Positions 7,647-17,749 of a stretch of 64,000 nt of DNA are shown here, piece after piece. The stretch comes from Hydractinia symbiolongicarpus (taxonomy: Eukaryota > Cnidaria > Hydrozoa > Anthoathecata > Hydractiniidae): the NCBI RefSeq assembly GCF_029227915.1, contig NC_079883.1:19034001-19098000 (forward strand). The letters are read 5' to 3'. The notes beneath the pieces were generated by a model. The model was not told the origin of the DNA and did no database searches. It was given only the letters and a program-made list of their open reading frames with translations. A program made the position numbers and the translations under genes. The first letter of the stretch is position 1, and every line of letters begins with the position of its first letter.

Positions 7647-8162
7647 TTATTTGCAGCTTTGTGTATAAAGTGTTATAAATCGATGGCCTTTCGATTGGTT
7701 TTCAATTGCCCACAATGGCTGCATATTAGTGTAGTGGAGCCTAGCGAGCTGCGTCTCCATACTAGGTGGAACACCATTTTCTTGATATTTAATAGGTATT
7801 ATATGATCAAATTCCCACTGCCCTCGATTGCTCCAGCACTTGCCATCTTTGAATGGCTTTTGTATATGCCCGATAAATGTACAGATCCCGCACCCCAGGT
7901 ACTCGGTGGATGCTATCTCCGTGTCATGGATTAGAGCATTCTTAATCCTATTCAGAACTAGCCCATGCATATATGCAGGGAAATCGCACTCTTTGCAAAA
8001 GCTATGCTGTTTTTTATGGTGGCATTTATTTCGCTCCTTTGATGCCCTTGCATTATCTAAGCATTTGATACACCTTTTAGCCCATTGCACATTGCGCTTC
8101 ATTCTAAAATTATCCAAAGGACAAGCTATTGTACAGTTTGAACATTTCTTGATTTCTTCCAT
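7647..8162 (-). CDS. HNH endonuclease with Cys-rich N-terminus (HNH-b)
   Basis: The product is 171 aa. The N-terminal half is rich in Cys pairs (CSNC, CIKC, CKEC), suggesting zinc binding. The C-terminal half has the HNH pattern WEFDHIIPIKY ... LHYTNMQPLWAIENQSKG. I chose ATG at 8160-8162, because the longer upstream frame runs through the conserved leader hairpin and into the Rpb1 stop. HNH enzymes cut DNA; in viruses they act in packaging, recombination or homing. Two relatives occur here (10305-10790 and 59995-60230), each preceded by the same leader (TCCAAA, hairpin, TGTAA-A-rich). Confidence 0.82.
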   Translation of the reverse strand: MEEIKKCSNCTIACPLDNFRMKRNVQWAKRCIKCLDNARASKERNKCHHKKQHSFCKECDFPAYMHGLVLNRIKNALIHDTEIASTEYLGCGICTFIGHIQKPFKDGKCWSNRGQWEFDHIIPIKYQENGVPPSMETQLARLHYTNMQPLWAIENQSKGHRFITLYTQSCK

Positions 8163-8170
8163 TTTATTAC

Positions 8171-8197
8171 ATTTTATGAATACATAATTCATAAAAT
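8171..8197. terminator. Leader hairpin between Rpb1-like gene and HNH-b
   Basis: ATTTTATGAAT (8171-8181) and ATTCATAAAAT (8187-8197) form a perfect 11-bp stem with a 5-nt loop (ACATA). It lies between the Rpb1-like stop (8207) and the HNH start (8162). The equivalent hairpins at 10802-10826 and 59954-59978 have different stem bases but keep full pairing. Confidence 0.7.
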
Positions 8198-8206
8198 TTT
8201 TGGACA

Positions 8207-9714
8207 TCAGCCTGCACGATACAATAATGATATGTTCCCATTCGTTCCAACATGTGGTGCCTTTCCACAAACGATTGCAGATGAACATCCAGATAGATCA
8301 TCTACTTCTTCATTAATGGCAGCAGATACTAACATATCAACCGGCTCCTTAAATGCATCCCGGCCTAGAGCACCGCTTTGATCTCGCATAGTGTACCGTG
8401 TCATGGATTCTACTGTACCAGTAAATGTCATAAAGGAAGCCACCAATTGAGCATGGGCAATATTGACACTATGACCCGTGACTTTATGTAATTCACGTTG
8501 TATATACATACATGCCGCGGCTATGCCAAAATGCTTATATATCTGATGCACGCATGTAGATGTACTTCTTCGCTCATCCACAAATGGACGCTGGCATAAA
8601 TCTCCCAGGGAACCACCAAATGAGCAGATGCTCCATGTGCCATCATCTTCTCTGGAATATGTAGCATTAATCACATCTTTTTTTCCACAAATAACGAGTT
8701 TCAACAGTACATTAGAGGCGTATTAGATTCGCTGGTATCGTGCCGGTCGGATTCTATCAACAAAGCTCCCATGTTCTGATTCCGGATCATATGAAAAGTG
8801 ACCGTCAGGTATTTGGAGGCAATCATCCTCCACAAGGGCAGGCACAGGGCTCGTTTTGTTGCTAGTGAAAACATCAACGATTCCGAGCCCCACCGGTGAT
8901 GCTATTGCTACGCCACCATCCTTTAAGAAAAATTTATTAATGGCCACTTCGATCATATCTGGATGAACATTAAAATAGAACAATTTGTTAAAATCTAAAA
9001 AAGGCGAATTATAGTCGATCCATCAATTTTGGGATGTCGTTCCATCCACTTATTGTCCCATATTGGATTGGGATTATCAATAACATCAAATGTCCTTATT
9101 AGCACATGCAGCCTAACCTCCCGTAGACTTGATCCCACGACATTATCGAGTACCTCCACATCACTAAATGATATCCTGAGTATATTAATGGGATGTTCGG
9201 CTTTCGATGCATCTATAAGTGCTTTCAAACGTGGAACACCCTGTGACAGCGTCGAATTAGCATATCCAACTGAATGAAAAGAATTCAACGATAGCTGTGT
9301 GCTGGTTTCTCCAATGGATTGTGCTGCTATGATACCTACAGTGTCACCACTCTTTGTTTTGCGTGAATTATGATATGATCCGAATTCTTCCGCCAACTTT
9401 TTCAATAGCGCCTCGTGACGTAGAATCCCCTCCTCTCCAAATTCGTCTATGGCGGGCTTTATCATTTTTTCATAATCATCCACGAGCATATCCATCTGTG
9501 TCTGATTAGTGCACTGCCCACGCAGTACGTCTTTGATCATACCCAATAATTTAAAATAGGTTAAATTCTCCATGATATACCATGCAGAATTTGACATAAT
9601 GTGTAGGTCAAGCAAAAAATAGGGCAGATAGTGCGATGGATTACCACCACATGGGCTGTATATTTGTGTACGGCAGGAGTACAGCGAGACATAGGGATAT
9701 CTCGCATAGCATGT
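8207..9714 (-). pseudogene. RNA polymerase largest subunit (Rpb1-like), C-terminal domains, broken
   Basis: About 470 residues match the end of the largest subunit of multisubunit RNA polymerases. Visible landmarks are VGIIAAQSIGE, then LNSFHSVG (trigger-loop region with its His) and GVPRLKALI, followed near the end by VNIAHAQLVASFMTF, EPVDMLVSAAINEEVDDLSG and KAPHVGTN. A frameshift at the A6 run about 8999-9004 and one TAA at 8723-8725 interrupt it. The frame is open upstream to about 9714 with no Met, so the start and the catalytic-Asp domain are missing. There are no introns, and it is colinear with viral genes and followed by the viral hairpin. The alternative is a captured host Rpb1 fragment. 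Confidence 0.83.
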
Positions 9715-10304
9715 TTATTTTTCTAAACAAAACTCTCTTAAGGGAACCCTCTGGGTGCTTTGTTGTTTTTGTTGTTGTTGTTTGAACCCAGAGGGTTTTT
9801 GATTCTGTGAGTAGACCACTCAGAGGCTTTGGTTTTCCATATCCGAGGTGTTTTTTTAAGTGCTGTCCTGCTTTGCATGCTTAGGGTACTTGCTCTTTAT
9901 ACTCTATACAGAATGTCGTGCTTGTACTACGCATTAACGAAACCCACCTTTTTAAGTGAACACTTTTAGAGGCCGTTCCTAGCACTGACATTTAACCGGC
10001 GTTTTGGCACAATTTTCCCCGACTGGCACAGTGTGACCGGGGCGAGATGGCCGCCTCCAGGTGGGGCATGGTCTCGCCCGCCCATCCGTACCCTTCAGCC
10101 AGGTCTAAGCCTGCTATCACATTTTTACTATATATTGAGTTTTGTATATAGCTATTCAGTATCACCTTGAGTATTACCTGTGTGAAAATTCATGCATCAG
10201 CGGTTAGGTCGTTTACGCATCATACAGAAACTTCTTGATTATTCAGAAATGTTTATCATTTCTGAATGGATGAGGCAAATGAGTTTGTTCTTGTTTTTAC
10301 CGAC
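9715..10304. other. Unassigned stretch between HNH-a and Rpb1-like gene
   Basis: No convincing reading frame is visible. It contains a 12-bp inverted repeat, AACCCTCTGGGT (9745-9756) against 9786-9797, around a GTT-rich loop, and an unusually GC-rich stem-loop (GGGCGAGA at 10040-10047 pairing with 10072-10079). The missing front of the Rpb1-like gene should lie on this side but is not recognisable, so this may be inserted or deleted DNA. Confidence 0.4.
10241..10267. terminator. Hairpin after the HNH-a gene
   Basis: ATTCAGAAATG (10241-10251) and CATTTCTGAAT (10257-10267) form a perfect 11-bp stem with a 5-nt loop, about 40 bp past the HNH-a stop on the minus strand. Stem and loop sizes match the other gene-end hairpins. 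Confidence 0.6.
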
Positions 10305-10790
10305 TCATACTAAAGAGGAGATATATCTATAACCTTTCTTTTGATTCTCCGCGACCCACATTGGTTACATGTTGGTGTAATGGAGCCTCGCTAGTTGCAC
10401 TTCTTCTCTTGGATATACCCCGTTCTCTCTATATTTAATGGGGATTCTGTGCTCGAAATGCCAAGCACCCCTATTGTTCCAGCTCATCCCGTCTCTGAAT
10501 TGATCTTGGATGTGACCAGTGAATGTGCTGATACCGCACCCTATGTATTCGGTGGAGGCTAACTCCGTGTCATGAAGCCGCTGGAGAATAAGTTCATGCA
10601 TATATCCCGGGAAATCACAATCCCTACAATATCGTTTTCCATGATGGCATTTGTTTCGTTTATATGACGCATTATGACTATCCAAGCATTTGATACATTG
10701 TTTTGTCCGTTGCCCATTACGCTTGTTGATCTTGAAATTATCAAAAGATAAAGTTTTTTTACAGTTTGAACAGCACTTGGTCTCCTTCAT
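10305..10790 (-). pseudogene. HNH endonuclease (HNH-a), one nonsense codon
   Basis: The product is homologous to 7647-8162 with the same Cys-rich N-terminus (CSNCKK, CIKC, CRDC). The HNH signature is altered: WHFEHRIPIKY has Glu where HNH-b has Asp before the first His. A TAA interrupts the frame just after LHYTNM, where HNH-b has Gln. The last part (PMWVAENQKKGYRY) continues in frame to the TGA at 10305-10307. It follows the DNA polymerase by about 60 bp, across a conserved leader hairpin. Confidence 0.8.
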
Positions 10791-10801
10791 TTTTTGTTAC
10801 A

Positions 10802-10826
10802 TTTTGTAAGGTATCGCCTTACAAAA
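10802..10826. terminator. Leader hairpin between DNA polymerase and HNH-a
   Basis: TTTTGTAAGG (10802-10811) and CCTTACAAAA (10817-10826) form a perfect 10-bp stem with loop TATCG. The equivalent in block 3 (59954-59978) has two base-pair changes that are compensated on both arms. Confidence 0.7.
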
Positions 10827-10851
10827 CTTTTGGACAAACCCCACACTGTTC

Positions 10852-13800
10852 TTACATAAGTGGAAAGGTGTGCACGTTATCCTCATGCACAACGCTTTTA
10901 TCGTAAAACGCTGATAGACCCAGCTTGTTTTGCTCATACGTGATCATGCCTTGGTTATGAACCCGGAAGCCTACATTTTTAGCGGTGTCCATATCTCCTT
11001 TTAATGCTCCTATGTACCTTGACCATGTCACTTTGTTCTGCCTTTTCGACATGGCCTTGCAGGAGAATTTCGTGCCATTTTTACCTTCGACGAAGTAGCA
11101 CTTGGCTGTCAGCGCTATCATTCTGGATCCGATGAATTCTTCTTTGAATAACCCTCCGGTTCTACTCAAGTGTTTGTTAGTAACAAGCCAATTAGGCACT
11201 GCCTCATCGTACTGCTCGATTAATTCGCGACGAACAACGTCACGTAGGTTATTTCCAAAGATTGCAAAATAAGCACTATCGGTATCCATATACACATATT
11301 CAAAATTTCGTCGATCTACATAATTGTCGAGAAAATTATAGTAAATTCGAGCATGCGCAATTTAGCTAATTGATACACAAGGATTCCACATTGATACGCC
11401 CTATTTATGGAAACGCCTTGTTTAAGCCGCCTTACTTCGTATGCCTCCCCAATCTCTTCCAAATCCTCCAAATATGGGCTTTTCATTTCAATTTTGCTGT
11501 ATCGCCCGCAATACGTTTATCAGGGTCCTAATCAGATTGAGGACGCGCATCCGCGATTTCTTCCGGGAACCATGCGAATGGTTTACCCCGTGAGTATTTA
11601 AGTACTTAATAGCAAGCCGTAATCTTTAACCCATGATTAATATACCACTTAGGCAGGTCCGTACAAAGCAGGATCTTCTCGGCTCTCATAACCCCTAGGA
11701 TCTTCCGAGTACCAGGGATACGTTTTCGCCCGGTCTTGGTCAAATACTCGTGCATATTCTGAGGTATTTGGCTATCAGAGATCTCTCTAACCACAAAAAA
11801 CGGGGACATTTCACTGAATTTTTCGTACAACTCAGTAGGCACCTCAATATCAACTTGAGCAAACCCGAAGAGATCTCCGTCTATAATGCTCTGCACCAGA
11901 TTATCTAATTCTCCAACAGGGTCTGCCATTTTTATCAGCTTCTCCTTACCACAAGGGAAATCTTGTAGTAGTGTGCTTGGGTAGAGCATATTGGCGTCAT
12001 ACCCGAGTATAGTCTTGCATTTTTTTGGCTCAGTATAAATATGTGAGCGAATACCCGTCACATCACTCTCATGATACTTGCAAAATACGATCGCTGGGCC
12101 ACCTACCATCCCCGTTTGCAGAAGCTCATACGCCTCGTTCTTTGTACAATATTTACAGTCTTTTTGAACCTGTTTACAATACTCGCATTGGGCTTTGGTG
12201 CAACGAGCCTCACATTTATGTTTACAGGGATCACCCGGGGCATAAAGCTTTATATCCGGGTTCAACCGCAATGATTTGTTGAGTACATACCGCATTGACA
12301 CACCCGGGATGCTAACAGCATCCTTCACAATGTCAATTTCATCCTCATAATAAGTGTTGCGGGTCTTGTCTACAGCCTCGATAAATGGGACATCGTCAGC
12401 CATATTATACTTGGCTAACCAATCAAGCACCGTAACACATCCTCTTTTAAAAAACTTATCTCTGAACGTCTGGTAATCTTCGGGTGAGAGTGTGTTTCTA
12501 CCACGCATCATAGTCGACTGGGCCTACATGGTTTAATTTTTCGTAGCTTGGTCATTCATATGGAAACACTAATTTTTTGAGATTGCGCTCCAGTGATTTG
12601 CACCATTTCTCATAACTCAAGCCTGACGCTAGAAAATTCTTAATATCGATAAATTTGAACATCGAGGTGGTTAGAAACATGTAGTCGTTATTTTTTTTCG
12701 CCACTGTGATATTATCATCATCCGCAATTCGTTCGACAAAATACCGCTTAATCAGGTTGATATCGTACTTGCTACTATTGAAACCTATCACCGTCACTTG
12801 ATTTACCCATTCATGCCAAGCATTTTGAGTTTGTTCCGGGAGCATATCGAAATCATCCGGCTTGGGATATATCAGTTCAACTTCTTGGACAATCCGGATC
12901 TGTCTCTGCTCCAGTTGCTCAACAAATCTTTGCACAAGCACCTTTGGGTCTTCATTCATGATGAAGGTAGGATGCTCTTGAAGGCTATCGTGGATGGCTA
13001 CGCTGACGGGAATATGCTCGGAGATATATGTTAAATCAGGTGTTTGCTGCTGATTCAAAGGTGCCAGGAGAGCCTCGAAATCAAATACAATGAAGTGAGG
13101 ATATGGTCGAAATTTTTTCTCGAATAACCTCTTAGCCTTGGGAGGCTTTTCGCACTCCCATGCAATGACAAGATTGTACCCCAGCCCTCGAATGTGGTCT
13201 TCTTTAAATTTGGTACGATTGAAATTATTTTTATCTACGTTGGTTCGCTGTGGTTGACATGGTTATCCATGCCATTTGCAGCCGTGATATTCGTATACTG
13301 TCTTTGTATGAGGATCGTACCCATCTACCCTATAGACCTCTTTATCATCGCGTATCACACGCTCCCCTCCATGTCCACAAAGCGCGCGGTGGATGTGTCG
13401 GCCTGTTTGCTGTGACATGGCCTCAATCCATTGGCATGCCGCGTAACTGAAACCATTATCGGGATAGAATACCTTTTCAGAGCTACTCTGCATGCGCTCG
13501 ATCTTTTCACCTTTGCAAATGATCTTGGTCTTGATGCCTTCGCATTCGTTATTCTTGAGTCGTGTGAGATTTTCGGATCTGGTAAATCTTTGTGCACAAA
13601 CCTCGCATTCCCAATGCTGCGTCAATACATCCATCTTCTTGATATAGAAACAATGACCCTGCAGCATACCAATATTGATCGTGTCTAAGTCTTTTTTGTA
13701 TTGGCCTTGTCCGTATACGAGTCGCCATGGGGCTTTATCGGTGTTTGTTTTTGGTTCAAAGACTCTGATATTAATTTTGAATTTTTTAGCGATGCCCTCC

Positions 13801-14674
13801 AATTCCACAAGCCTTGTAGCACGTACCTCTCCCCTCTTTAACTTGGGTTCCTCGTAGTATTCACGAGCTAATTTGAGAGCTGGCCTTGTGGGGAACTTTT
13901 CGCACTGTTTTCGCTCTTCCCGGTAATGAACAGCTAGGCATCTCCAGAATCACAAACTGTCTGTTCTCTGGTCCGTCTTGTCAAAGCTATAAATGCACCT
14001 TTTTCCGCGCAACCAATCTGGTAACGGGCCACATCCAAGTAGGAACTCCCTCGTAGAAATTATCTTGATCTGCACGTGCTTGAATATTATTTTACCTTCA
14101 TATGCTCCTGGGGTCTCGATGGTTCTGTCGGGTGGCAAATAGGCTTTTGTCCAAAATTCCGCATCTTCCAAATCAAGGCGTTTCATCTCACATTCATCGA
14201 TGAAAGCCTCGATGTCAGCCATGCTTGAGAGTGACCTGGAGCTCTTGGTTTTGTGATAATTCGCAACATCTCCACCGCCTCGGTAAATATCGCAGCCAAA
14301 TGAGTATATCACATTCACACGCATGTTTACATGGGGGGTGATTTTTCGCATAATGGTATCTGTCAATGGCTGGTTAAGGTTTTTGTTGAACCTCTATGTT
14401 TTGATGCGGTTTCCGTCTTCTATCATTGCCGCATCATCGTTAAAAATATTATGGATATCCTCAATTACATCAGTATTGGTGGCATGCTTAGATTCTTTCC
14501 CAAACATGTGTTTAAGGTCCTCAATTCCTTGGTATTCATCTTCGATGGTGACCCGTTGAACCTAACGGTATCCCGCACGCTCATTAGTTTTTTAGTGAGA
14601 GCTTCGCGAGTTGCCGCTACTGGTGCCGACACGGTATTATATATTTTACTGATTGCATTTTTGAACCAACTCAT
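10852..14674 (-). pseudogene. Protein-primed-type family B DNA polymerase, broken (block 2)
   Basis: This is a reading region of about 1270 codons split over several frames. In order on the minus strand: a short N-terminal part beginning MSWFKNAISK; a region with IMRKITPHV; a C2H2-type finger (HWECEVCAQRF); YEYHGCKWHG, a motif common in Polinton-type polymerases; exonuclease motifs FDFEALL and GFNSSKYD; polymerase motif A GYDANMLYPS; and motif C YMDTDSAYFA. Motif B (NSxYG) is missing because about 100 bp are deleted near 11482-11490 relative to block 3. Several further stops and frameshifts occur. The enzyme would copy the viral genome. It lies upstream of HNH-a in both blocks. Confidence 0.87.
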
Positions 14675-14780
14675 ATTTATTATAGGTAGATTTCAATTTA
14701 AAGCAGAAAAATTTTTGATTTTGTCAAGGATTGAATAATTGGTGAATTTCCCTTATTCTGTATACTAGCATATATACTAT

Positions 14781-14803
14781 TGCGCATGCGTTGATGACGT
14801 CAT
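14781..14803 (-). promoter_or_regulatory. NRF-1-like plus CRE-like motif upstream of the polymerase
   Basis: TGCGCATGCGTTGATGACGTCAT lies about 110 bp upstream of the polymerase start. TGCGCATGCG resembles an NRF-1 site and TGACGTCA is a perfect CRE palindrome. The CRE part and the adjoining ATGCGTTGA are conserved upstream of the block 3 polymerase (56041-56061). Related cores recur at 15226-15240 and 15333-15350. Confidence 0.5.
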
Positions 14804-14890
14804 GTACATTTAACTTACATTTAATATTATTTTGTGTTGGTTATTGGCATTTAATATTTTATGTGTTGATATCAGCATATGATTTCGTTT

Positions 14891-15013
14891 TTACTTGTTT
14901 TGGGATGGAGGTGGTGGTGGAAATGGTGAAAGCGTGGTTTTTGGGGGTAAAGGTGTGAAAGGAGCGAAAACCTGATTATAATCACTCCCTACTACTACTT
15001 GAAGCGTTGTCAT
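14891..15013 (-). CDS. Proline-rich 40-aa viral ORF
   Basis: The short open frame from ATG at 15011-15013 to TAA at 14891-14893 encodes VVVGSDYNQVF followed by a Pro-rich tail (PFPPPPPSQNK). The same tail with conservative differences occurs upstream of the block 3 polymerase (55915-56027), where the start is lost. Conservation in two independent copies supports a real small gene or the last exon of one. PPxx-rich tails can bind host WW/SH3 domains, but that role is not shown. Confidence 0.45.
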   Translation of the reverse strand: MTTLQVVVGSDYNQVFAPFTPLPPKTTLSPFPPPPPSQNK

Positions 15014-15022
15014 TCCCGAAAT

Positions 15023-15163
15023 TTATTCCTTTGCCTTGTTGTAATAGAATGCAACGGTATTCCGCACACTCTGTAGTCGATCAGCAATTGCGTCGCGAGT
15101 TGCTGCCACTGGTGCAGACACAGTGCTATATAGTTTGCTAATTGCATTCCTGAAACAACTTAT
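15023..15163 (-). pseudogene. Paralogue of the polymerase N-terminal segment, start lost
   Basis: The frame resembles the first 40 residues of the polymerase region (RNAISKLYSTVSAPVAATRD here; KNAISKIYNTVSAPVAATRE there) but stands alone and ends at TAA 15023-15025. The expected ATG is ATA at 15161-15163. So the block once had two genes with this amphipathic N-terminal element, one in front of the polymerase and one next to the Pro-rich ORF. Function unknown. Confidence 0.5.
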
Positions 15164-16659
15164 CTCCTTTCTTATATACACATTTCAACAACGTCCGAGA
15201 GTTATTTCGAGGTTTGTCACGCTACAGCGCATGCGTTGATTTTTTATGATTATTAGTATCATTAGGGAATAACCCCTTTGACTCATTTTTTGTATGATAG
15301 GGACTTAACCCTTTTTGAATTCCATGATGTTACAGCGCATGCGTTGATGATCAGTGGATTTTTGCTGATGATGAACGTATTTTTGTGTAATGGAGCGTGA
15401 CAAAAAGTTGTGATGTCATAAGCGAAACTGTGTAGAATATTTTTTATAAGAGTTTGACCGTGATTATTGAAAAAGTGTGTATGGAAGGACCCGCTATACT
15501 AGCTATTTTCGATATTTTCAGTTACGATATTTGATCTTACATTTGTTACAGCTCAGTATTCTTTTTATGATATTTTGACAAAAAAAAGAGACGTCAGATG
15601 TTTTTCATACACTTAGGTACTAAATTCGGTTTTTCCCGACTTTGATTTAGCAAATTTCTTGCATCCGCAAAAATTTCTTCCGCAATATCTTTTTTGAGGT
15701 CGCTATTCCCGAAAATTTATTTCGCAAAATATGCCATTTTTGGGTCACTCATCCGCAAAAATAAATTCCGCACAAATTTTTTCCGCAAATAATTTCTTCC
15801 CTTAAGGTAATATTAACTTGTTATGTGCACTTTAACATGTGCGAAAAAAAAAGAATACAGGGCATTCACGTCCACAGGACAATCTAGTACCCCCATGACG
15901 TTAGTTCACGTTCTTGATGTTTTAAGCAAATGTGACAATAGGAACGACGTAATTCGATAAACATCAAAGTGGAAATAAAACTAAGTTTTGCGCAGGCGCG
16001 GAAACTTAAAAATTAAAAGTGTGACGTCAAATGACAACTACGCACCCTCGAATTGGTGTGTCAAGTAAAAACAATCCCTCTCCAATTGCTTTTTTAAAAC
16101 GGCTGATGACTGCCAAAAAACGTTTTCTCAGGGTATTTTTGACGAAATCAGTTATGGGAAGCTAACAATCTTTAAGGACGGCCGGACAAAAAATAGTTTT
16201 TTTCCAACTCTTCTTTTTTCGTTTGATAGTCAAAAAACTTGTTATAATTACGTTTGACAACTATATACTAAATCTAAATAGTTAGTGATATTTATTAAAT
16301 ACTATACCTACTGTGTCATATGTTTCAAAATGGTTTTGACAATAAGAAAATTTATACTTGACGTACAAAAAAGTTTCTTGGAGTATTTTACTGTGTACGT
16401 GTAACTTATATGGTTTAGTTCGAAAAAACATATGAAGACTTTAAAACATTAAAATTTAATAAATAAAACTGTAGCGTATTTTTTTCTATTCTTATAAACG
16501 CACCACTGAAATGTGTAAATAGCACCAACTGCAGCAAAAGTAAGAATACAGCTATGCAGGGGACTAACATTTTATTGTTATGTAAACATTTTTTTAAGAT
16601 TCGAATCGTGAAGCTTCACCTTGACGGGCAAGAATTTATAATGTTAGAGAAGATAAAAA
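15164..16659. other. Intergenic DNA between viral block 2 and TMEM229-like gene
   Basis: No gene is supported. It holds two GCGCATGCGTTGAT repeats (15226-15240, 15333-15350) that belong with the viral promoter-like motif. A degenerate cluster of CCGCAAAAAT-type words lies at about 15664-15800, and plain AT-rich DNA follows. Confidence 0.4.
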
Positions 16660-17118
16660 TTATGTTTCAACATATTGCAAATTTAATGCACACTTTATAA
16701 CTATTTTTTCACACAATACCACAGCAATAACCCACATTGGAGCGTAATCTAAGGTGATCAATCCATGAACGTGATATGTTGTATAATCTTTGTAGTTCCA
16801 CGGGCAAGCATTTAATTGTCGCAAGAGTAGTCCAGTGGAAAATTCCCATAAGTATGTCCAAGCAATATACACTAGGATACGAAAAGGTAATATCAAGTAT
16901 GGTTTGATGAAAAGCGATATTCTTTCAAGAATATAGATGGATATTCCATATATTGGAAATGACCATAGGGACGTACAGCCATGCAGTTTCCAGCCATGAT
17001 CATATTTAGTATCAACAAAAAACCATGTAGCAGTAAAAACAACTTCTGTGAAGAAACCACATAGACCATAAAACATAAGCTTTGAAAAAAATGGTAGTCC
17101 TGTCTTTGTAGTGACCAT
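16660..17118 (-). CDS. TMEM229B-like: TMEM229-family multi-span membrane protein
   Basis: This is an intact single-exon frame of 152 aa, the usual length for the family. Strong landmarks are GFFTEVVFTATWFF, the segment TYLWEFSTGLLLRQLNACPW, and GLITLDYAPMW. Hydrophobic stretches fit four to five membrane spans. TMEM229 proteins are small membrane proteins of animals distantly related to putative ABC-type transporter proteins; their biochemical role is not established. It is the only clearly intact ordinary animal gene in the window. The start at 17116-17118 fits the family length. Codon use and base composition match the surrounding AT-rich DNA, not the viral blocks. Confidence 0.92.
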   Translation of the reverse strand: MVTTKTGLPFFSKLMFYGLCGFFTEVVFTATWFFVDTKYDHGWKLHGCTSLWSFPIYGISIYILERISLFIKPYLILPFRILVYIAWTYLWEFSTGLLLRQLNACPWNYKDYTTYHVHGLITLDYAPMWVIAVVLCEKIVIKCALNLQYVET

Positions 17119-17658
17119 GTTCTTACTAAAGGACCTAAAAATACTTAGTTAATATAGAATGCAGATACGTCAACTCAAAACAAGAAAGTCTTTTGGATTA
17201 TGTTGCAAGCAGAGTTGCCAGATCGTTGCTAGAACCGTTTGTTTAGATAATCACAAAATAAGGGCAGTTAGTTAGCTAGCTATAGCTTACCATCACAGTT
17301 ATAGTGGGGCAATAGTATACCATAGTAGCAATCATAGGACCATGGAAATCCTCACAAATGCTACGTTAAATACGTTTTTTTTACAGGTGGTACATAGCTA
17401 GTAAATTTTCTATTAGAATTCTTGAGAACAAGATAAATGATGTAAACATAGCTATATATAAAGTTTTTCCTATAGACTATGCTAATAGCTAGCTAGTTAA
17501 ACACAGTTTAAACATTCAACATAAAGTTCAGCCACAGGTAATTGAGCCTTGAATGCTAAGTTGAGCGCTAAGTCCAGGAAAACCGTGCCACACGTCCAGG
17601 TAGACTGCTGTAGTAAGCTCGCACATCATCATAGTGTTTCAGGTGTAATATAATTAAT
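17119..17658. other. Intergenic DNA, nothing recognised
   Basis: This is AT-rich sequence upstream of the TMEM229-like gene, so it should contain that gene's promoter. I see no specific element in it. Confidence 0.3.
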
Positions 17659-17729
17659 ACACCTTATGCCGATTTCAAAGCGTTCGGTAAAATATACACT
17701 TGCGAACTGCGCGGCCTGGGCCCTAGATA

Positions 17730-17749
17730 GTTTTGGTAGGTAAACAAAC
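17730..17749. repeat. Subterminal inverted repeat, left arm
   Basis: GTTTTGGTAGGTAAACAAAC is exactly complementary to 20921-20940. It is a subterminal repeat of the ISL2EU-like element, probably a transposase-binding site. Confidence 0.8.

Larger units (their letters stand above)
5005..15180 (-). mobile_element. Endogenous Polinton-like/adintovirus-like virus, block 2
   Basis: This is about 10 kb of compact, intronless, almost entirely minus-strand genes. Read on the minus strand they are: two small N-terminal/Pro-rich ORFs, family B DNA polymerase, HNH endonuclease, an unassigned gap, Rpb1-like RNA polymerase, a second HNH endonuclease, membrane protein, a 139-aa protein, small membrane protein, truncated small protein, packaging ATPase and coiled-coil protein, with a convergent integrase-like tail at the left edge. 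Several genes are intact. The capsid-like gene seen in block 3 is not here. Neither the exact ends nor terminal inverted repeats could be fixed. Confidence 0.75.

Noticed and set aside
8163-8288. Longer N-terminus of HNH-b
   Set aside because: It would read through the leader hairpin and the end of the Rpb1-like gene; the shorter start aligns with the two other HNH genes.
10040-10079. 5S rRNA or spliceosomal RNA gene
   Set aside because: The GC-rich hairpin and a GATGGG-type word are suggestive, but the internal control boxes and overall order do not fit.
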